DNA from: Pseudoduganella rivuli
GTDB taxonomy: Bacteria > Pseudomonadota > Gammaproteobacteria > Burkholderiales > Burkholderiaceae_D
Assembly (NCBI RefSeq): GCF_009674485.1
Contig: NZ_WKJJ01000004.1
Coordinates: 62,001 to 126,000 of the forward strand
Length of the DNA: 64,000 bases
Direction: 5' to 3'
Shown here: one piece after another, positions 27,246 to 36,575 of the stretch
Layout of the letters: each line of letters begins with the position of its first letter
Position numbering within the stretch: the stretch's first letter is position 1
Notes under the pieces: generated by a model
What the model saw: the letters and a program-made list of their open reading frames with translations, nothing else
Told to the model about the DNA's origin: nothing
Databases searched by the model: none
Position numbers and translations under genes: made by a program

Positions 27246-28160
27246 TTACAGGCCCAGACCTTGCAGGCGGTTGGCCTGCTGGCGGTAAATCGTCACCGGG
27301 TCCGTCTCGAACAGGTTGCCGATGCCGACCAGCTGGTTGATTTCATCGGCGTGGTTCAGCGCATAGTCGTCGCGGATCACGCGGCCCAGATGGCTGGAGC
27401 AGCTGGCCACCAGGCCGTCGTTTTTCTCGCCGCCGAAAGCCAGCGACGTCACGGCGAGGAAGGGATCGAGCGCATCGAACACGTTGGTGTAGGCGCGCGC
27501 GCCGCTCCACGAGAAGTACTGCACGCCATTGACCTGGTAGGCGCCTTCGCCGCACGCGGTGGTGGGCACGCCTTGCGGGTGTTTCGCGTTGAACGCCAGC
27601 GAACCGGCGGTGGACAGCGATTCGGCCGCGCCGCGCGAACTTTGCGGCAAGGTCGGGCTGCCGGAAATCAGGCTGATCAGACCGCTCAGCGCGTTGGCGA
27701 TCTCGTACGACACGCCCGGCGCCGCGCCGATCAGGATGTCGGCCACCTTGGAGCCCTTGTTGACGCCGCCCACGCTGGTGACGGACGCCACCAGGTCGGG
27801 ACGCACCGAGGCGACATAGCGGGCGGTCGGGCCGCCGTGGCTGTGGCCCACCAGGTTGACCTTGGCGGCGCCGGTGGCGGCCAGGATTTGCTTCACTTGC
27901 AGCAGCAATTGTTCGCCGCGCACTTCGGTTTTATTGGCGGCCGAGACCGACGTCACGTACACGGTGGCGCCGCCGCTGCGCAGGCCGGAGGCAATGCCGT
28001 AGAAGTAATCGACCGGGCCCAGGCTGTCGAAGCCGAACAGGCCGTGCACCAGCACGATCGGGTATTTGGTCTGCGTGTAGCCGGCAGCCCACGACGGGGC
28101 GGGCAGGGCGGTGATGGCGATCAGGAACAGCGCCAGGGTCTTCCAGAAGCGGTTTTTCAT
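27246..28160 (-). CDS. lipA: Secreted triacylglycerol lipase (family I)
   Basis: A 304-residue family I.1/I.2-type lipase with a signal peptide ending near PAPSWA, the oxyanion segment VLVHGLFGFD, the nucleophile elbow GHSHGG, and a C-terminal NDGLVASCSSHLGRV segment that carries calcium-binding and catalytic residues. A cysteine in TTACGEG and one in SCSSH fit the conserved disulfide. Such lipases need the partner foldase, whose gene follows 12 bases downstream, and leave the cell by type II secretion. ATG 28160 gives a normal signal peptide; the longer frame does not. Confidence 0.94.
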   Translation of the reverse strand: MKNRFWKTLALFLIAITALPAPSWAAGYTQTKYPIVLVHGLFGFDSLGPVDYFYGIASGLRSGGATVYVTSVSAANKTEVRGEQLLLQVKQILAATGAAKVNLVGHSHGGPTARYVASVRPDLVASVTSVGGVNKGSKVADILIGAAPGVSYEIANALSGLISLISGSPTLPQSSRGAAESLSTAGSLAFNAKHPQGVPTTACGEGAYQVNGVQYFSWSGARAYTNVFDALDPFLAVTSLAFGGEKNDGLVASCSSHLGRVIRDDYALNHADEINQLVGIGNLFETDPVTIYRQQANRLQGLGL

Positions 28161-28234
28161 GCGGTCTCCATTCGTTGATGTTGTATGCCCGGCTTGGCGC
28201 AGGGCTGAAACGAATGTAGCACCGCAAGAAAACC

Positions 28235-28246
28235 GCACGATCGTGC
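28235..28246. promoter_or_regulatory. Perfect 12-base palindrome upstream of lipA
   Basis: GCACGATCGTGC is a perfect palindrome 75 bases upstream of the lipA start, in the 155-base gap after the penicillin-binding protein gene. It is the right size and place for a dimeric regulator site. No named regulator is implied. Confidence 0.35.
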
Positions 28247-28263
28247 TGGCTTGCCGCGCCATG

Positions 28264-28290
28264 CGGTTGGCTCGCCAGGCAAGCCAACCG
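28264..28290. terminator. Hairpin after the penicillin-binding protein gene
   Basis: CGGTTGGCT (28264-28272) pairs perfectly with AGCCAACCG (28282-28290) over a 9-base loop, 26 bases past the end of the minus-strand mrcA. There is no T-run after it on either strand, so it may be an mRNA 3' end stabiliser more than a factor-independent terminator. Confidence 0.4.
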
Positions 28291-28315
28291 TTGTATCCGG
28301 CGCGGAACGGTGGAT

Positions 28316-30661
28316 TTATTGATGCGGCGGGTTGACTTCACCCTGCGGCGGCGACGTGCCCGCCGTTGCTGCCTCGCCGGCCGGCGCGGCTTGCAAGTCG
28401 AGATCGATGGCGCGCACGGTCGGGTCTTCCAGGTATTCGCTGTACAGCCATTCGCCGTCGCGCTGCGCCAGGCCTTGCGGCGCGGGCAACTCTTGCGGCG
28501 GACGTTTTTGCAGAGCGACTTTCATGTAATCGACCCAGATCGGCAGCGCCAGGGTCGCGCCGAATTCGCGGCCGCCCAGCGATTTCGGATCGTCATAGCC
28601 CATCCACGCGACGCCGACCACGCCGCCGCCATACCCGGCGAACCAGCCGTCGACGGCGTCGCTGGTGGTGCCGGTCTTACCGGCCAGGTCGAGCCGGCCG
28701 ATGCGCTGGTATGCCTGTGCGCCGGTGCCGCTGCGCACCACTTCGCGCATCATCTGGTCGGCCAGGAACACGTTGCGCGGGTCCAGCACGCGGTTGCTTT
28801 CCTGCGCCACCACGGGCGGCTTGGTCTCGGAAATGATCTTGCCGTCGCCATCGACGATCTTCGCGATCAAATATGGCTGCACCTGGTAGCCGCCGTTGGC
28901 GAAGACGGCATAGGCGCCCGCCATCTGCTGCGGCGTGACGGCGCCGGTGCCGAGCGCCATGGTCAGGTTTTTCGGGTGCTTGGCCAGGTCGAAGCCGAAT
29001 TTTTCCAGGTAGTTGTGCGCGTACGGCACGGAGACGGCGCGCAGCAGGCGCACCGTGGTGACGTTTTTCGACTTGGCCAGCGACGTGCGCATGGAAATCG
29101 GGCCGTCATAGACGCCGTCGTCGTTTTGCGGGTTCCACGCGCTGTCGCCGCCATCGAGCGACAGCGGGCTGTCGTTGATCAGGGTGGCGGGGAAGTACCC
29201 TTTTTCCAGCGCCGCGGAATAAATGAACGGCTTGATGGACGAACCGGGCTGGCGCCACGCCTGCGTCACGTGGTTGAACTTTTGCAGGTTGAAGTCGAAA
29301 CCGCCCACCATTGCGTGCAGGCCGCCCGTGTTGGCGTCGATCGAGACAAACGCGGCGGCCACCTGCGGCACCTGGGTAATGGCCCAGCGGGTTTTCTCTG
29401 GTTTTCCCTCGGATTTGATGACACGGATGACGGCGCCCGGGCGGATCTTGAATTCCGGCTTGGCGCTGGCCGACAGCGCCGGCGCGGCCAGTTTCAGGCC
29501 ATCGCCCGTGATCTCGATGTCTTCGCCATCGATGGTTTCCGCCTGCACGGATTTCGCGTTCACGGCCGTCACCACGGCAGGGATCAGGCGGTCGCTGCTG
29601 CGGCGCTTTTGCAGCACCTGGTCGATCGCGTCTTCACGGTCTTCCTCGTCATCCGGCAAATCGATGAACGCTTCCGGGCCCCGGTAGCCGTGGCGCTGGT
29701 CATAGGCCAGCACGTTGCGGCGCACGGATTCATAGGCGGCGTCCTGGTCGGCTTTCAGGATGGTCGTATACACGCTGATGCCGCGCGTGTACGACTCTTC
29801 CTTGAATTGCGCATACACCTGCTGGCGCGCCAGTTCGGCCACGTATTCCGCGTGGGTGTCGAATTCCTGGCCCTTGGTCGACACGTGCAGCACTTCCTTC
29901 AGCGCGTCCTGGTACTGTTTTTCCGTGATGATGTCCTGCTCGCGCATGGCTTTTAATATCAAGTGCTGGCGCTTGCGGGCCGCCTTGGGATTGACGGCCG
30001 GATTGTTGCGCGCGGGGTTTTGCGGCAAGCCGGCCAGCATGGCGAATTCGGCCACCGACAATTCCTTCAGCGGCTTGCTGAAATAGGCCTGCGACGCGCT
30101 GGCGAAGCCGAACGAGCGCTGGCCCAGGTAAATCTGGTTCAGGTACAGTTCCAGGATCTGGTCCTTGGTCAGGGCCGCCTCGATGCGGTAGGCCAGCAAC
30201 ACTTCGGCCAGCTTGCGGCCCGGTTTCTTGTCGCGGCTGAGGAAGAAGTTCTTCGCCACCTGCATGGTGATGGTGGAGCCGCCCTGGCGCAGGCTCATAT
30301 GGCGCAAATCGGCCTTGACGGCGCCCAATGCGCGGATCCAGTCGATCCCGCCATGGTCATAAAAGCGCTTGTCTTCGATCGCCAGGATGGCTTTCTTCAT
30401 CATGTCCGGCACGTCCTTGACCGGCACGAAATTGCGGTGCTCCTCGCCGAATTCGCCGATCAGCGCATTGTCCGCCGTATAGATGCGCAGCGGGATCTTG
30501 GGGCGGTAATCGGACACGGCATCGATGGCAGGCAAATCCGGCGCAATCACGAACAGCATGTAGCCGGCCACCAAAGCGGCGCCGGCGCCGGCGGCGATGC
30601 CGCCGATGGTCAAAGCACGTTTCAGCAAGGAGGAATTCAAGTCAGACACCTGTATTTGCAA
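28316..30661 (-). CDS. mrcA: Penicillin-binding protein 1A, bifunctional
   Basis: A 781-residue class A penicillin-binding protein, making and crosslinking peptidoglycan strands in the periplasm. A membrane anchor lies near residues 17-37. The glycosyltransferase domain has AILAIEDKRFYDHGGID and QGGSTITMQVAKNFF. The transpeptidase domain has the SxxK motif in QPGSSIKPF, a YAVFANGG segment and the KTGT motif in AGKTGTTSD. Length is normal. The annotated start is a TTG; a GTG four codons later is possible. It is divergent from the amidohydrolase gene. Confidence 0.94.
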   Translation of the reverse strand: MQIQVSDLNSSLLKRALTIGGIAAGAGAALVAGYMLFVIAPDLPAIDAVSDYRPKIPLRIYTADNALIGEFGEEHRNFVPVKDVPDMMKKAILAIEDKRFYDHGGIDWIRALGAVKADLRHMSLRQGGSTITMQVAKNFFLSRDKKPGRKLAEVLLAYRIEAALTKDQILELYLNQIYLGQRSFGFASASQAYFSKPLKELSVAEFAMLAGLPQNPARNNPAVNPKAARKRQHLILKAMREQDIITEKQYQDALKEVLHVSTKGQEFDTHAEYVAELARQQVYAQFKEESYTRGISVYTTILKADQDAAYESVRRNVLAYDQRHGYRGPEAFIDLPDDEEDREDAIDQVLQKRRSSDRLIPAVVTAVNAKSVQAETIDGEDIEITGDGLKLAAPALSASAKPEFKIRPGAVIRVIKSEGKPEKTRWAITQVPQVAAAFVSIDANTGGLHAMVGGFDFNLQKFNHVTQAWRQPGSSIKPFIYSAALEKGYFPATLINDSPLSLDGGDSAWNPQNDDGVYDGPISMRTSLAKSKNVTTVRLLRAVSVPYAHNYLEKFGFDLAKHPKNLTMALGTGAVTPQQMAGAYAVFANGGYQVQPYLIAKIVDGDGKIISETKPPVVAQESNRVLDPRNVFLADQMMREVVRSGTGAQAYQRIGRLDLAGKTGTTSDAVDGWFAGYGGGVVGVAWMGYDDPKSLGGREFGATLALPIWVDYMKVALQKRPPQELPAPQGLAQRDGEWLYSEYLEDPTVRAIDLDLQAAPAGEAATAGTSPPQGEVNPPHQ

Positions 30662-30770
30662 AGAGCGGCCATTATAGACTACGCGCCGAGCGGAAAAACT
30701 GCGTTACAAAGCCGCCCTTTTAGGCCGGATACGCCCGTGCTATTCTTTATTTCTTTGCAAAGGAGAAACA

Positions 30771-32051
30771 ATGCGTGCGATGTCCGCCCTGGGCTTGTTG
30801 TTGATGTTGGGAAGTGCCCATGCCGCTGTACAAACGGTCGATTGCGGCCGCCTGCTGGATGTGAAAGCCGGCGTGTGGCGCGATAAAGTCACGGTCAGCG
30901 TGGAAAACGGGACCATCAAGTCCGTGGCGCCGACGGGGGCGGGCAAGGGCGATATCGACTTGTCGTCGCAAGCCTGCCTGCCGGGACTGATCGACATGCA
31001 CGTGCACCTGACGTCGGAAACCCAGCGCCAGGTCGATGCGCTGCGCGGCGCGTTGTCGCTGGACGTGGCCGATGAAGCCTACCGTTCGGTGCCGTTCGCA
31101 GAGCGCACCTTGAAGGCCGGTTTCACCACCGTGCGCGACCTGGGCGCGTCCGATGGCGTCAACATTGCGCTCAAGCGCGCCATTGCGGCCGGCCACATTC
31201 CCGGTCCCCGCGTGTTCACGGCCGGCACCATGATCGCCACCACGGGCGGGCATGGCGACCATTCGAACGGCTTGTCGCGCGAACTGGGCAAGGCCAAAGG
31301 GCACCCGACGCCGTACGACGGCATCATCAACGGCCCGGACGAGGCGCGCGAAGCGGTGCGGGCCCGTTACAAGGAAGGCGCTGACCTGATCAAGATCACC
31401 GCCACCGGCGGCGTGCTGAGCCAGGCCAACAGCGGCCAGAATTCCCAGTTCACGGACGAGGAACTGAAGGCCATCGCGGCCACCGCGAAGGATTATGGTT
31501 TCCGTGTCGCCGTGCACGCGCACGGACTGGAAGGCATCAAGCGCGCGCTGCGCGCGGGCCTCGATTCCATCGAACACGGCACCTACATGGATGACGAAGC
31601 CATCGCGCTGTTCAGGAAGTCGGGCGCGTACTACGTGCCGACCATCAGCGCGGGCCGCTACGTGGCGGACAAGGCGAAGGAAGCGGATTACTACACGCCG
31701 CAAGTGCGCCCGAAAGCCGCGGCGATCGGACCATTGATCCAGTCCACCTTTGCCAGGGCGTATAAAGCGGGCGTGAAAATCGCGTTCGGCACGGATGCGG
31801 GCGTGTTCCCCCATGGCGACAATGCCAGGGAATTCGCGTACATGGTGGAAGGGGGCATGCCGGCGCTGGAAGCGATCCGCGCCGCGACGCTGAACGCGGC
31901 GGCGCTGCTGGACCAGGGCAGCCGCCTCGGTTCCGTGGAAGCAGGCTATGCCGCCGACCTGATCGCGGTCGGCGGCGACCCGTTAAAGGACGTCAGCGTA
32001 TTGCAACAAGTGTCATTCGTGATGAAGGACGGCGTGGTGTACAAGCGCTGA
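30771..32051 (+). CDS. Secreted amidohydrolase family protein
   Basis: A 426-residue metal-dependent hydrolase with a signal peptide ending near GSAHA. The metal-binding H-x-H is in [11 protein letters not shown]; further ligands are the lysine/histidine region at [10 protein letters not shown], the histidine in [10 protein letters not shown] and the aspartate in [12 protein letters not shown]. Close relatives act on Xaa-Pro or Xaa-Arg dipeptides or cyclic amides; the substrate here is not determinable. AAAGGAGAAACA lies right before ATG 30771. Its last 59 bases overlap the 3' end of the convergent epimerase gene. Confidence 0.88.
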   Translation: MRAMSALGLLLMLGSAHAAVQTVDCGRLLDVKAGVWRDKVTVSVENGTIKSVAPTGAGKGDIDLSSQACLPGLIDMHVHLTSETQRQVDALRGALSLDVADEAYRSVPFAERTLKAGFTTVRDLGASDGVNIALKRAIAAGHIPGPRVFTAGTMIATTGGHGDHSNGLSRELGKAKGHPTPYDGIINGPDEAREAVRARYKEGADLIKITATGGVLSQANSGQNSQFTDEELKAIAATAKDYGFRVAVHAHGLEGIKRALRAGLDSIEHGTYMDDEAIALFRKSGAYYVPTISAGRYVADKAKEADYYTPQVRPKAAAIGPLIQSTFARAYKAGVKIAFGTDAGVFPHGDNAREFAYMVEGGMPALEAIRAATLNAAALLDQGSRLGSVEAGYAADLIAVGGDPLKDVSVLQQVSFVMKDGVVYKR

Positions 32052-33039
32052 GCAACGCCACTGGCACCTGTGCCGCCACCTGTTCCGCGGCGGCTTCCGG
32101 TTCCGGCACGTTGCCCGGAGCGCTGACCAGGTCCGGCTGGTACTGGTGGATCAGCATGTCGAGCCAGCCGTCGAGCCGGTTGAAACGGTAGCCCAGTTGC
32201 GCGGCGCGCCCGGTATCGAGCACCAGCGGGTGCGGCAAGTCGAACGGACTCAGGTTGCCCTGCGTGGACAGCGGCAGCGCACGCGCTGTCACGCCCAGCA
32301 CGTCGCCGACGCGGCGCTGCAAGCCCAGCGCCGACAACTGGCCGCCACTGGCCGCGTTGACCGGTCCCGTGAATTCCTGCATCGCGCTCCAGTGCAGGAA
32401 GGCCGCGGCGCCCGCCAGGTCGATGAACGACGTGGTGGCTTTGCCATTGGTGTACAACAGCGCCTGGTCCGTTTGCACCAGGCCCACGTAGTACGCCAGC
32501 GGGTCCTGCGGCGATGCCGTATCGCTTAGCACGTGGGCCAGCCGCACGGAGACCGCCGGCAGGGCGCCATCCTGGTGGATCACCGCTTCGGCCTGGCGCA
32601 GGCCCGGCCCGAAGTTTTCACGGGCGTCGACGGGATCGCGCCAGTCGCGCTGCATATCGACGGGTTCGCGGGCCAGGTCCAGCGCCTGTTCGTCAAACGG
32701 GCCGGTGTGGCCGGCGATCAGCTCGCGGTACACGGCAAGCGACGACGCCATCACGTAGCGTGGCGTTTTACCCTTGAAGACGTCCAGCGCAATTTGCGCA
32801 TCGAGCGGCGAGCGGTTCAGCAAATCAATCACCACGTCGAAGGCTGAATGGGCAAAGGCGGCGCGCATGGCGGCGCGGTCCTGGCGGTCGACGCGGACGC
32901 GGCGCACAGCGCTGCCGAAGCCATCCGGGGTGCGGCCGCGGCTGGCGATGGCCACGGCATGGCCTGCGTTCACCAGTTGCTGCACCAGGATGGCGCCGAG
33001 CGTGCCCGTACCGCCGATAACCAAGATATTCTTGCCCAT
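31993..33039 (-). CDS. NAD-dependent epimerase/dehydratase family protein
   Basis: A 348-residue short-chain dehydrogenase-like protein. The N-terminal nucleotide-binding loop is GGTGTLG; the middle has the MASSLAVY segment where such enzymes carry the catalytic serine and tyrosine. The substrate is unknown. ATG 33039 follows a good AAGGAG site, so the longer upstream frame is discounted. It is divergent from a LysR-type regulator that probably controls it. The last 19 codons overlap the convergent amidohydrolase gene. Confidence 0.85.
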   Translation of the reverse strand: MGKNILVIGGTGTLGAILVQQLVNAGHAVAIASRGRTPDGFGSAVRRVRVDRQDRAAMRAAFAHSAFDVVIDLLNRSPLDAQIALDVFKGKTPRYVMASSLAVYRELIAGHTGPFDEQALDLAREPVDMQRDWRDPVDARENFGPGLRQAEAVIHQDGALPAVSVRLAHVLSDTASPQDPLAYYVGLVQTDQALLYTNGKATTSFIDLAGAAAFLHWSAMQEFTGPVNAASGGQLSALGLQRRVGDVLGVTARALPLSTQGNLSPFDLPHPLVLDTGRAAQLGYRFNRLDGWLDMLIHQYQPDLVSAPGNVPEPEAAAEQVAAQVPVALLSACTPRRPSSRMTLVAIR

Positions 33040-33121
33040 GTTAATCTCCTTGTTGAGTGCGACGAATGACGGAACCATTCTGCTCTTGCGTGGCGCACTG
33101 CACAAACGAGAAAATTGCCAG

Positions 33122-33134
33122 TCTTAGCATAAGA
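33122..33134. promoter_or_regulatory. LysR-type operator (T-N11-A)
   Basis: TCTTAGCATAAGA is an inverted repeat with the T-N11-A form recognised by LysR-type regulators. It lies 14 bases before the start of the lysR-family gene and about 85 bases from the divergent epimerase start, the usual place for joint autoregulation and target activation. Confidence 0.5.
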
Positions 33135-33148
33135 AAATCTAAATCACC

Positions 33149-34072
33149 ATGGCCAAACCCTTGCGCAGCCTGTCCGGGCTGATCGACCTCGAAGCCGCTG
33201 CCCGGCTGGGCAGTTTCAAACTGGCGGCGGATGAATTGCACAAGACGCCCGCCGCCGTCAGCCAGCAAATCCGCCACCTGGAGGAAGAACTGGGATTCCT
33301 GCTGTTCCTGCGCCATCCCCGTAACGTGGAACTGACGGAAAAGGGCCGCGATTTCGCCGCCACCGTGACGCGCGTGCTGGCCGACTTGCGGCTGAAGGCC
33401 GCCGCGCTGCAGAACTCGTGCGAAGAAAAAGTGCTGCGCATCTCCAGCACCCATTCATTCGCGCTGAAATGGCTGGCGCCCCGGCTGACGCACTTTACGC
33501 GGCTGCACCCGGAACTCGATATCCGCCTCGACGCCAGCGACCGCGTGGTCAGCCTGGAAGACGATTCGGTCGACGTGGCGATCCGCTATGGCGGTTACGA
33601 GGCGGGCGATCCGGGCGTGCTGTTTCCCGAGCGGCTGGTGGCCGTGTACAGCCCGGACATGCTGCCGCCGGACCGCACGGAATTCACGCTGGACGATTTA
33701 CGTACGCTGCCGCTGCTGGACGAAGGCAGCAACCTGTACTGGCACCGCTACATGGCGGCCAACGGCTTGCCGGCCGGCTGCTACGACATTTCCAAGGGCT
33801 ACAGCCACTGGGGCGTGCTGACGCAGGCGGCGGTGGCCGGGCAGGGCGTGGCGCTGGCCGCCTGGAGCATCGTCTACGAAGACGTGCGCAAGGGCGCCCT
33901 GCGGCTGATCCACGGCCGGCCGATCCCCTACAAATCCGGCTACCGGCTGCTGACCAACATTAACAAACAGGGCTTGTCGAAGATCGACGCGTTCAAGTGC
34001 TGGCTGGTGGACGAGGTGGCGCAGATGTCGCGGGCGCTGGAAGCGTTCGAAGCGGAGTTCGCCGAGCTGTAG
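33149..34072 (+). CDS. LysR-family transcriptional regulator
   Basis: A 307-residue regulator. The N-terminal helix-turn-helix covers LIDLEAAARLGSFKLAADEL, with KTPAAVSQQIRHLEEELG; the rest is the periplasmic-binding-like effector domain, resembling GcvA-type members. It probably regulates the divergent epimerase gene and itself. The inducer is unknown. Confidence 0.92.
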   Translation: MAKPLRSLSGLIDLEAAARLGSFKLAADELHKTPAAVSQQIRHLEEELGFLLFLRHPRNVELTEKGRDFAATVTRVLADLRLKAAALQNSCEEKVLRISSTHSFALKWLAPRLTHFTRLHPELDIRLDASDRVVSLEDDSVDVAIRYGGYEAGDPGVLFPERLVAVYSPDMLPPDRTEFTLDDLRTLPLLDEGSNLYWHRYMAANGLPAGCYDISKGYSHWGVLTQAAVAGQGVALAAWSIVYEDVRKGALRLIHGRPIPYKSGYRLLTNINKQGLSKIDAFKCWLVDEVAQMSRALEAFEAEFAEL

Positions 34073-34080
34073 CTTCCTTG

Positions 34081-35484
34081 TCACGTCAATCCGGACAGCT
34101 GGAGGCACAGCGGCAGCCGTGGTCTCAGCGTCACATTCATCACGGGCTGCGGCGCCGCCATGCCCGGTTGCGGCGCCAGCGCAAACCGCTGCAAGACCAT
34201 GGCGGCCACCACCGTCATTTCCGCCATCACCAGATGCTGCCCCAGGCAGATACGCGGTCCCGTCCCGAACGGCATGAACGCGCCGCGCGGCGCCTGTTGC
34301 GCATCGTTCGCAAAACGTTCGGGGCGGAAGGCTTGCGGTTCGGGGAACCACCGTTCGTCATGTTGCATCAACTGCACCGGTACCGTAAAAATGGTGCGGG
34401 CCGGAAGTTGCCAGCCGCCCAGCGTGATGGGCGCGGTGGAGCGGCGGCTCAGCAGCACCGGCGCGGCGGGATACAGCCGCATGGTCTCCTGCAACGTGGC
34501 CGTCAGGTACGGCAGCGCGGCGATATCCTGCGCCGTGGGGGCGCGGCCCGCCAGTTGCGCCCCTACTTCGTCGCGGGCGCGCTGCTGCGCCGCCGGGTTG
34601 GCCGCCATGCACCAGGCCCACCACGTCAAAGTCGCGGCGGCCGTTTCATGGCCGGCCAGGAAGGTCGTCATGCACTCGTCCCGCACGGCCGACAGCGGCC
34701 ATGCGGCGGGATCGGCGTCGTGCAAGACCAGCAGGCGGGCCAGCAGGTCGTCCGGCCATGCGGAGCGGGGCGCCTGCATGCGGGCGTCGATATGGCGGGC
34801 GATCAAGCCATCGAGGACTGCCAGCTCCCTGCGCTTGGCGCGCTGCGATGGCAGCCAGCGCGGCAAGTTGAAAGGCCAGAAGAATTCGCTGTTGGCGGCC
34901 ACCGACAGGTTGTGCAACGCCTGCGCCGCCGCCGGCGCGTCGGCGGCGATATCGCCTGAAAACGCCATGCCCGCGATGACTTCCATGGTCAGCGCCGTCA
35001 GCGCCTGCTCCACCGGCCATGGACCGTCCCGCCAGGCGGACAATGCGCGCGCGGTGCGATCGGCAATCGCCGGGACCAGCGCGGCGGACGGCCTGGGCGC
35101 AAAATTCGGCTGCAGCGCATGGCGTTTCATGCGCCACGGCTCCCCTTCGGCGATCAGTACGCTATGCCCGTGCAACTCTGAAAACACGGCGATACCCCGT
35201 TCCCAGCGGATCAGCGCATGGTGGTGGTGCACCAGCAGCTCGCGCGCCAGCGCCGGGTCGGTGACGACGACCTGGTGTTCGGGCCAGATACGCAGATGCA
35301 CGAGGTCGCCATGATCGCGTTGCCAGCGGCGCAGCGTGCCCAGCATGTCGCGCGACATCTGGCGCAGCAAATCCCATCCCGTGATACCGGGTTGGGGGCC
35401 GGGCGGCCACGCGCCGGGCGGGTTCAGGGGAACGGCAGGCGCAGCGCCTGGCTGGTGATAGGGGCATCCGGTCTCGGTTTTCAT
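34081..35484 (-). CDS. Cytochrome P450
   Basis: A 467-residue haem monooxygenase with all core motifs: the I-helix oxygen-activation segment AGHETAAATL, ETMRLYP (ExxR), a PERF segment, and the haem-binding FGTGPRICLG whose cysteine is the iron ligand. There is no membrane anchor, so it is a soluble bacterial form, similar to CYP102- or CYP4-like fatty-acid families. No ferredoxin or reductase gene is adjacent. ATG 35484 (MKTETGCPY) is chosen; the frame stays open upstream across the AraC-type gene. Divergent from that regulator. Confidence 0.93.
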   Translation of the reverse strand: MKTETGCPYHQPGAAPAVPLNPPGAWPPGPQPGITGWDLLRQMSRDMLGTLRRWQRDHGDLVHLRIWPEHQVVVTDPALARELLVHHHHALIRWERGIAVFSELHGHSVLIAEGEPWRMKRHALQPNFAPRPSAALVPAIADRTARALSAWRDGPWPVEQALTALTMEVIAGMAFSGDIAADAPAAAQALHNLSVAANSEFFWPFNLPRWLPSQRAKRRELAVLDGLIARHIDARMQAPRSAWPDDLLARLLVLHDADPAAWPLSAVRDECMTTFLAGHETAAATLTWWAWCMAANPAAQQRARDEVGAQLAGRAPTAQDIAALPYLTATLQETMRLYPAAPVLLSRRSTAPITLGGWQLPARTIFTVPVQLMQHDERWFPEPQAFRPERFANDAQQAPRGAFMPFGTGPRICLGQHLVMAEMTVVAAMVLQRFALAPQPGMAAPQPVMNVTLRPRLPLCLQLSGLT

Positions 35485-35569
35485 GGGCTTATTTTCGACC
35501 CGGGAGTGAACCGGGTATTGAACGGAAACGACATGGCGGCGGCGCCGGCGCTTGCTATACTTCACACTC

Positions 35570-36493
35570 ATGATGCCTGTGACCTGTCCCGCCCCGGGGG
35601 AGCGCGCGCCGCGCGCCGCGCATACGAGCGGCGGTGCGCCGCACGAACGCCTGTATCCCGCGCCGCCGGCGCTGCAAGGCGTGCTGGCCGCGCTGGTCAG
35701 CCGCGACACCAGCCGGCTGGCGCTGTCCAGCGCGCAGCGGCTATCGCACTTTCCCGCTTCGCCACTGATTACGCTGTCCTGGTACCACGGCCTGGAGGCC
35801 GGGCTGGTCACGGACGGCGAACAGGGAGCGCAATGGCAGCCGTTCGGCGCGCGGGTGGTGATGTCGGGCAGCCAGTCGCGCCCCCTCGTCAGCTGGGCGC
35901 CCACCACCGGGCGCGGTTACATCGCCTGCTTTCCCGCCGATGTGGCGCAGGCGCTGTTTGGCGTCGATTTGCCGGCGCTGCATGACCGCTTCGTGCCGGC
36001 GCGGGACGTGCTCGATGCCGGCTGGACGCCGCTGTTCGACGCCTTGCTGGGAGCGCCCGACGATGCCGCCACCATGGCGGCGCTGGAACAGCACCTGCTG
36101 CCGCGCTGGCGCGCCGTCAATGGTGACGTATCGCCGCTGGCGTCGGTGCGCCAGCTGGGCCGCCACTGGGTCGAGCGGCTGGCGCTCAAGGCGCACGGCT
36201 GGCAGCGCGATGTCAGCCCGCGCCACGTGGAACGGCGCATCAAGTCATACAGCGGCCGGTCGCTGCGCGAGTGGCAGGCGCTGGTGCGCACGGAAAGCCT
36301 GTTCTTTGCCGCCCGCGACCGCTATGAAACGGGCGCCGCCTTCGACTGGGCCGACCTGGCGCAGCAGGAAGGCTTTTCCGACCAGGCGCACATGAGCCGC
36401 GTGGCCCGCCAGATCACGGGTTTCCCGCCGGGGGAATTCGCGCAGCGTTTTATCGGAGATGAATCGTTCTGGATGTACCGCCTCTGGGTCTGA
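35570..36493 (+). CDS. AraC-family transcriptional regulator
   Basis: A 307-residue protein with a variable N-terminal ligand domain and a C-terminal AraC-type DNA-binding domain: VSPRHVERRIKSYSGRSLREW for the first helix-turn-helix and WADLAQQEGFSDQAHMSR for the second. It is divergent from the P450 gene over 85 bases and is the obvious candidate for its regulator. ATG 35570 or the adjacent ATG 35573 is the start. Confidence 0.9.
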   Translation: MMPVTCPAPGERAPRAAHTSGGAPHERLYPAPPALQGVLAALVSRDTSRLALSSAQRLSHFPASPLITLSWYHGLEAGLVTDGEQGAQWQPFGARVVMSGSQSRPLVSWAPTTGRGYIACFPADVAQALFGVDLPALHDRFVPARDVLDAGWTPLFDALLGAPDDAATMAALEQHLLPRWRAVNGDVSPLASVRQLGRHWVERLALKAHGWQRDVSPRHVERRIKSYSGRSLREWQALVRTESLFFAARDRYETGAAFDWADLAQQEGFSDQAHMSRVARQITGFPPGEFAQRFIGDESFWMYRLWV

Positions 36494-36575
36494 CGATGGC
36501 GCCTTGTTCGCGACATATCGCAATATTTGCCAGCCATCGCCACATCGCGTATCTTTAATCCAGAGCAACACATCT

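Noticed and set aside
26385..28178. Long plus-strand open frame opposite the lipase and foldase genes
   Set aside because: The minus strand encodes both recognisable proteins with good starts; the plus-strand product has no family features.
35555..35572. TATACT string right before the AraC-type start as a -10 box
   Set aside because: No -35 hexamer at a workable distance; a leaderless start would be needed.
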